A DNA stretch of 7,379 nt, taken from Verrucomicrobiota bacterium. Lineage in GTDB: Bacteria > Verrucomicrobiota > Verrucomicrobiia > Chthoniobacterales > Xiphinematobacteraceae. Numbering within the stretch: the first letter of the stretch is position 1; each line of letters starts with the position of its first letter. The notes below the pieces were generated by a model. The model made no database searches. It had not been told where the DNA came from and was given only the letters and a program-made list of their open reading frames with translations. Made by a program: the position numbers and the translations under genes. Shown here piece by piece: positions 6,763 to 7,379 of this stretch. The DNA lies in assembly GCA_003176035.1 (NCBI GenBank), contig PSRL01000102.1, positions 1 through 7,379 of the forward strand, written 5' to 3'.

Positions 6763-6880
6763 TCTATTAATCACATAGTTACATATTGCAAAAAATTGCC
6801 ATGAGGTTGCCGGCCTTTTGTTAGGTCCGGCGGCTGCAGAATCTGGCAAAAACATGTAACTATTCAATTAATAAATATTC
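6763..6880. repeat. Inverted-repeat element, copy B (after purL)
   Basis: About 118 bp, beginning 4 bp after the purL TAA, the same offset as copy A after ahcY. The left arm (6763-6787) and the reverse complement of the right arm (about 6854-6878) agree at about 20 of 25 positions. The inner tier is larger than in copy A: GCCGG (6809-6813) pairs with CCGGC (6827-6831), extended by CC/GG across a one-base bulge, and a further TTGCC (6796-6800) pairs with GGCAA (6845-6849). The better-conserved arms and extra inner segment suggest this is nearer the full-length form. It may shape the 3' end of the purSQL mRNA, but no T-tract follows. Confidence 0.75.
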
Positions 6881-7243
6881 TGGAAGCGATCATATGCTCT
6901 GCTTCAGATGAGAGAAGCTCAGGCCCGCATACGGAAGCCAATAAACAGGGCAAGCGCTGATACGCCCATCCCGACTATTCCTGGCAAGGACAATAAATAC
7001 CGAATTTGCCTTACACGCAACAGGTTGTTTGCGCTCACTTTTCCTTTTTCCCTCTCAAGGACAACTTTTGAGCAAAACGGGGAAACTTTCTGGCCAAGAA
7101 ATCCATTTGGATAGCTGCTGTGGGCCCGCATCTCTGATGCTTCCACTTTAATGAATTGGCGTAAAAAATACTAACCTTCTCTAGGCAGTGTATCGGCATT
7201 CTCAACAGATGCTTTCACCGCGGCAATAAAGGAAACATTATTT
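6881..7243. other. Gene-poor stretch downstream of copy B
   Basis: About 360 bp with no gene I can support. A leftward open frame (7146-6919, 75 codons) ends in a hydrophobic run (LLSLPGIVGMGVSALALFIGF) that could be one membrane segment, but it has no recognisable family, start signal or conserved motif. A rightward frame (6908-7114) has nothing recognisable either. GGCCCGCAT occurs twice (6923-6931 and 7123-7131), which may be chance. The stretch could be decayed coding sequence. Confidence 0.4.
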
Positions 7244-7379
7244 ATGTTGTCCCTGAAAAAAGCTCTACATCAAGGAAATAACTGGAGGAAAAAGGAAAAG
7301 AGGTGTAAAGCCAGTGTTGCCATGACGAAAACTCACGGAATTATTGTCGCTGCTTGTGCTCATCGCGCCAATCTCTTTG
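7244..7379 (+). CDS. Start of an unrecognised protein (3' end outside the window)
   Basis: An open frame runs from ATG 7244 to the window edge: 45 codons plus one base. Its N-terminus is short and very basic (LKKALHQGNNWRKKEKRCK, residues 4-22), followed by TKTHGIIVAACAHRANLF. A second in-frame ATG at 7322 (residue 27) is a plausible alternative start. AGGTG lies 16 bases before it, rather far, while AAAGGAAA lies about 10 bases before ATG 7244. No domain can be identified from so few residues, and there is no clear signal peptide. It might be a real gene cut by the window or an open frame by chance. Confidence 0.3.
   Translation, partial: MLSLKKALHQGNNWRKKEKRCKASVAMTKTHGIIVAACAHRANLF

Noticed and set aside
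6763..6880. Classical Rho-independent terminator after purL
   Set aside because: The hairpin is strong but no T-tract follows the stem; the sequence fits the repeat family better.
6919..7146. Leftward 75-codon open frame with one hydrophobic segment
   Set aside because: There is a single possible membrane stretch but no recognised family and no convincing start region; it may be chance or a remnant.

Overview
The window carries two compact metabolic blocks and two gene-poor spacers. Left to right: the 5' part of a leftward ArsR-type regulator that appears fused to a methyltransferase (350 to the left edge); a rightward SAM-cycle pair, metK (401-1651) and ahcY (1762-3183); a repeat-rich spacer (3184-3545); a rightward purine block purS-purQ-purL (3546-6758); and a second spacer with a repeat and the probable start of another gene (7244 to the right edge).

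The SAM block makes biochemical sense as a unit. MetK makes S-adenosylmethionine. Methyltransferases turn it into S-adenosylhomocysteine (SAH), and AhcY hydrolyses SAH to adenosine and homocysteine. The divergent regulator lacks the cysteine metal-binding motif of classical ArsR/SmtB proteins, and its last visible residues look like the entry into a methyltransferase fold. A perfect 6+4+6 palindrome (368-383) lies in the 50-bp divergent gap and overlaps the best -35 match for metK. The natural inference is a SAH- or SAM-sensing switch similar to SahR, which is known from Proteobacteria. The metK transcript may be leaderless or nearly so.

The purine block encodes the three-subunit FGAM synthase of the bacterial type (PurS, glutaminase PurQ, small PurL), catalysing the fourth step of de novo IMP synthesis. 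purS and purQ overlap by 4 bp. purL follows after 37 bp and appears to start with TTG.

The least ordinary feature is a family of imperfect inverted repeats. Copy A follows the ahcY stop by 4 bp, copy B follows the purL stop by 4 bp, and copy C, an arms-only short form, lies 21 bp upstream of purS. They look like a dispersed, hairpin-forming intergenic element (MITE- or REP-like).

Organism: a bacterium of moderate GC with few clear Shine-Dalgarno sites. The regulator-metK-ahcY arrangement and the general look of the proteins suggest Verrucomicrobiota or a relative, possibly a lineage with a reduced genome. This is a low-confidence impression, not something the sequence proves.
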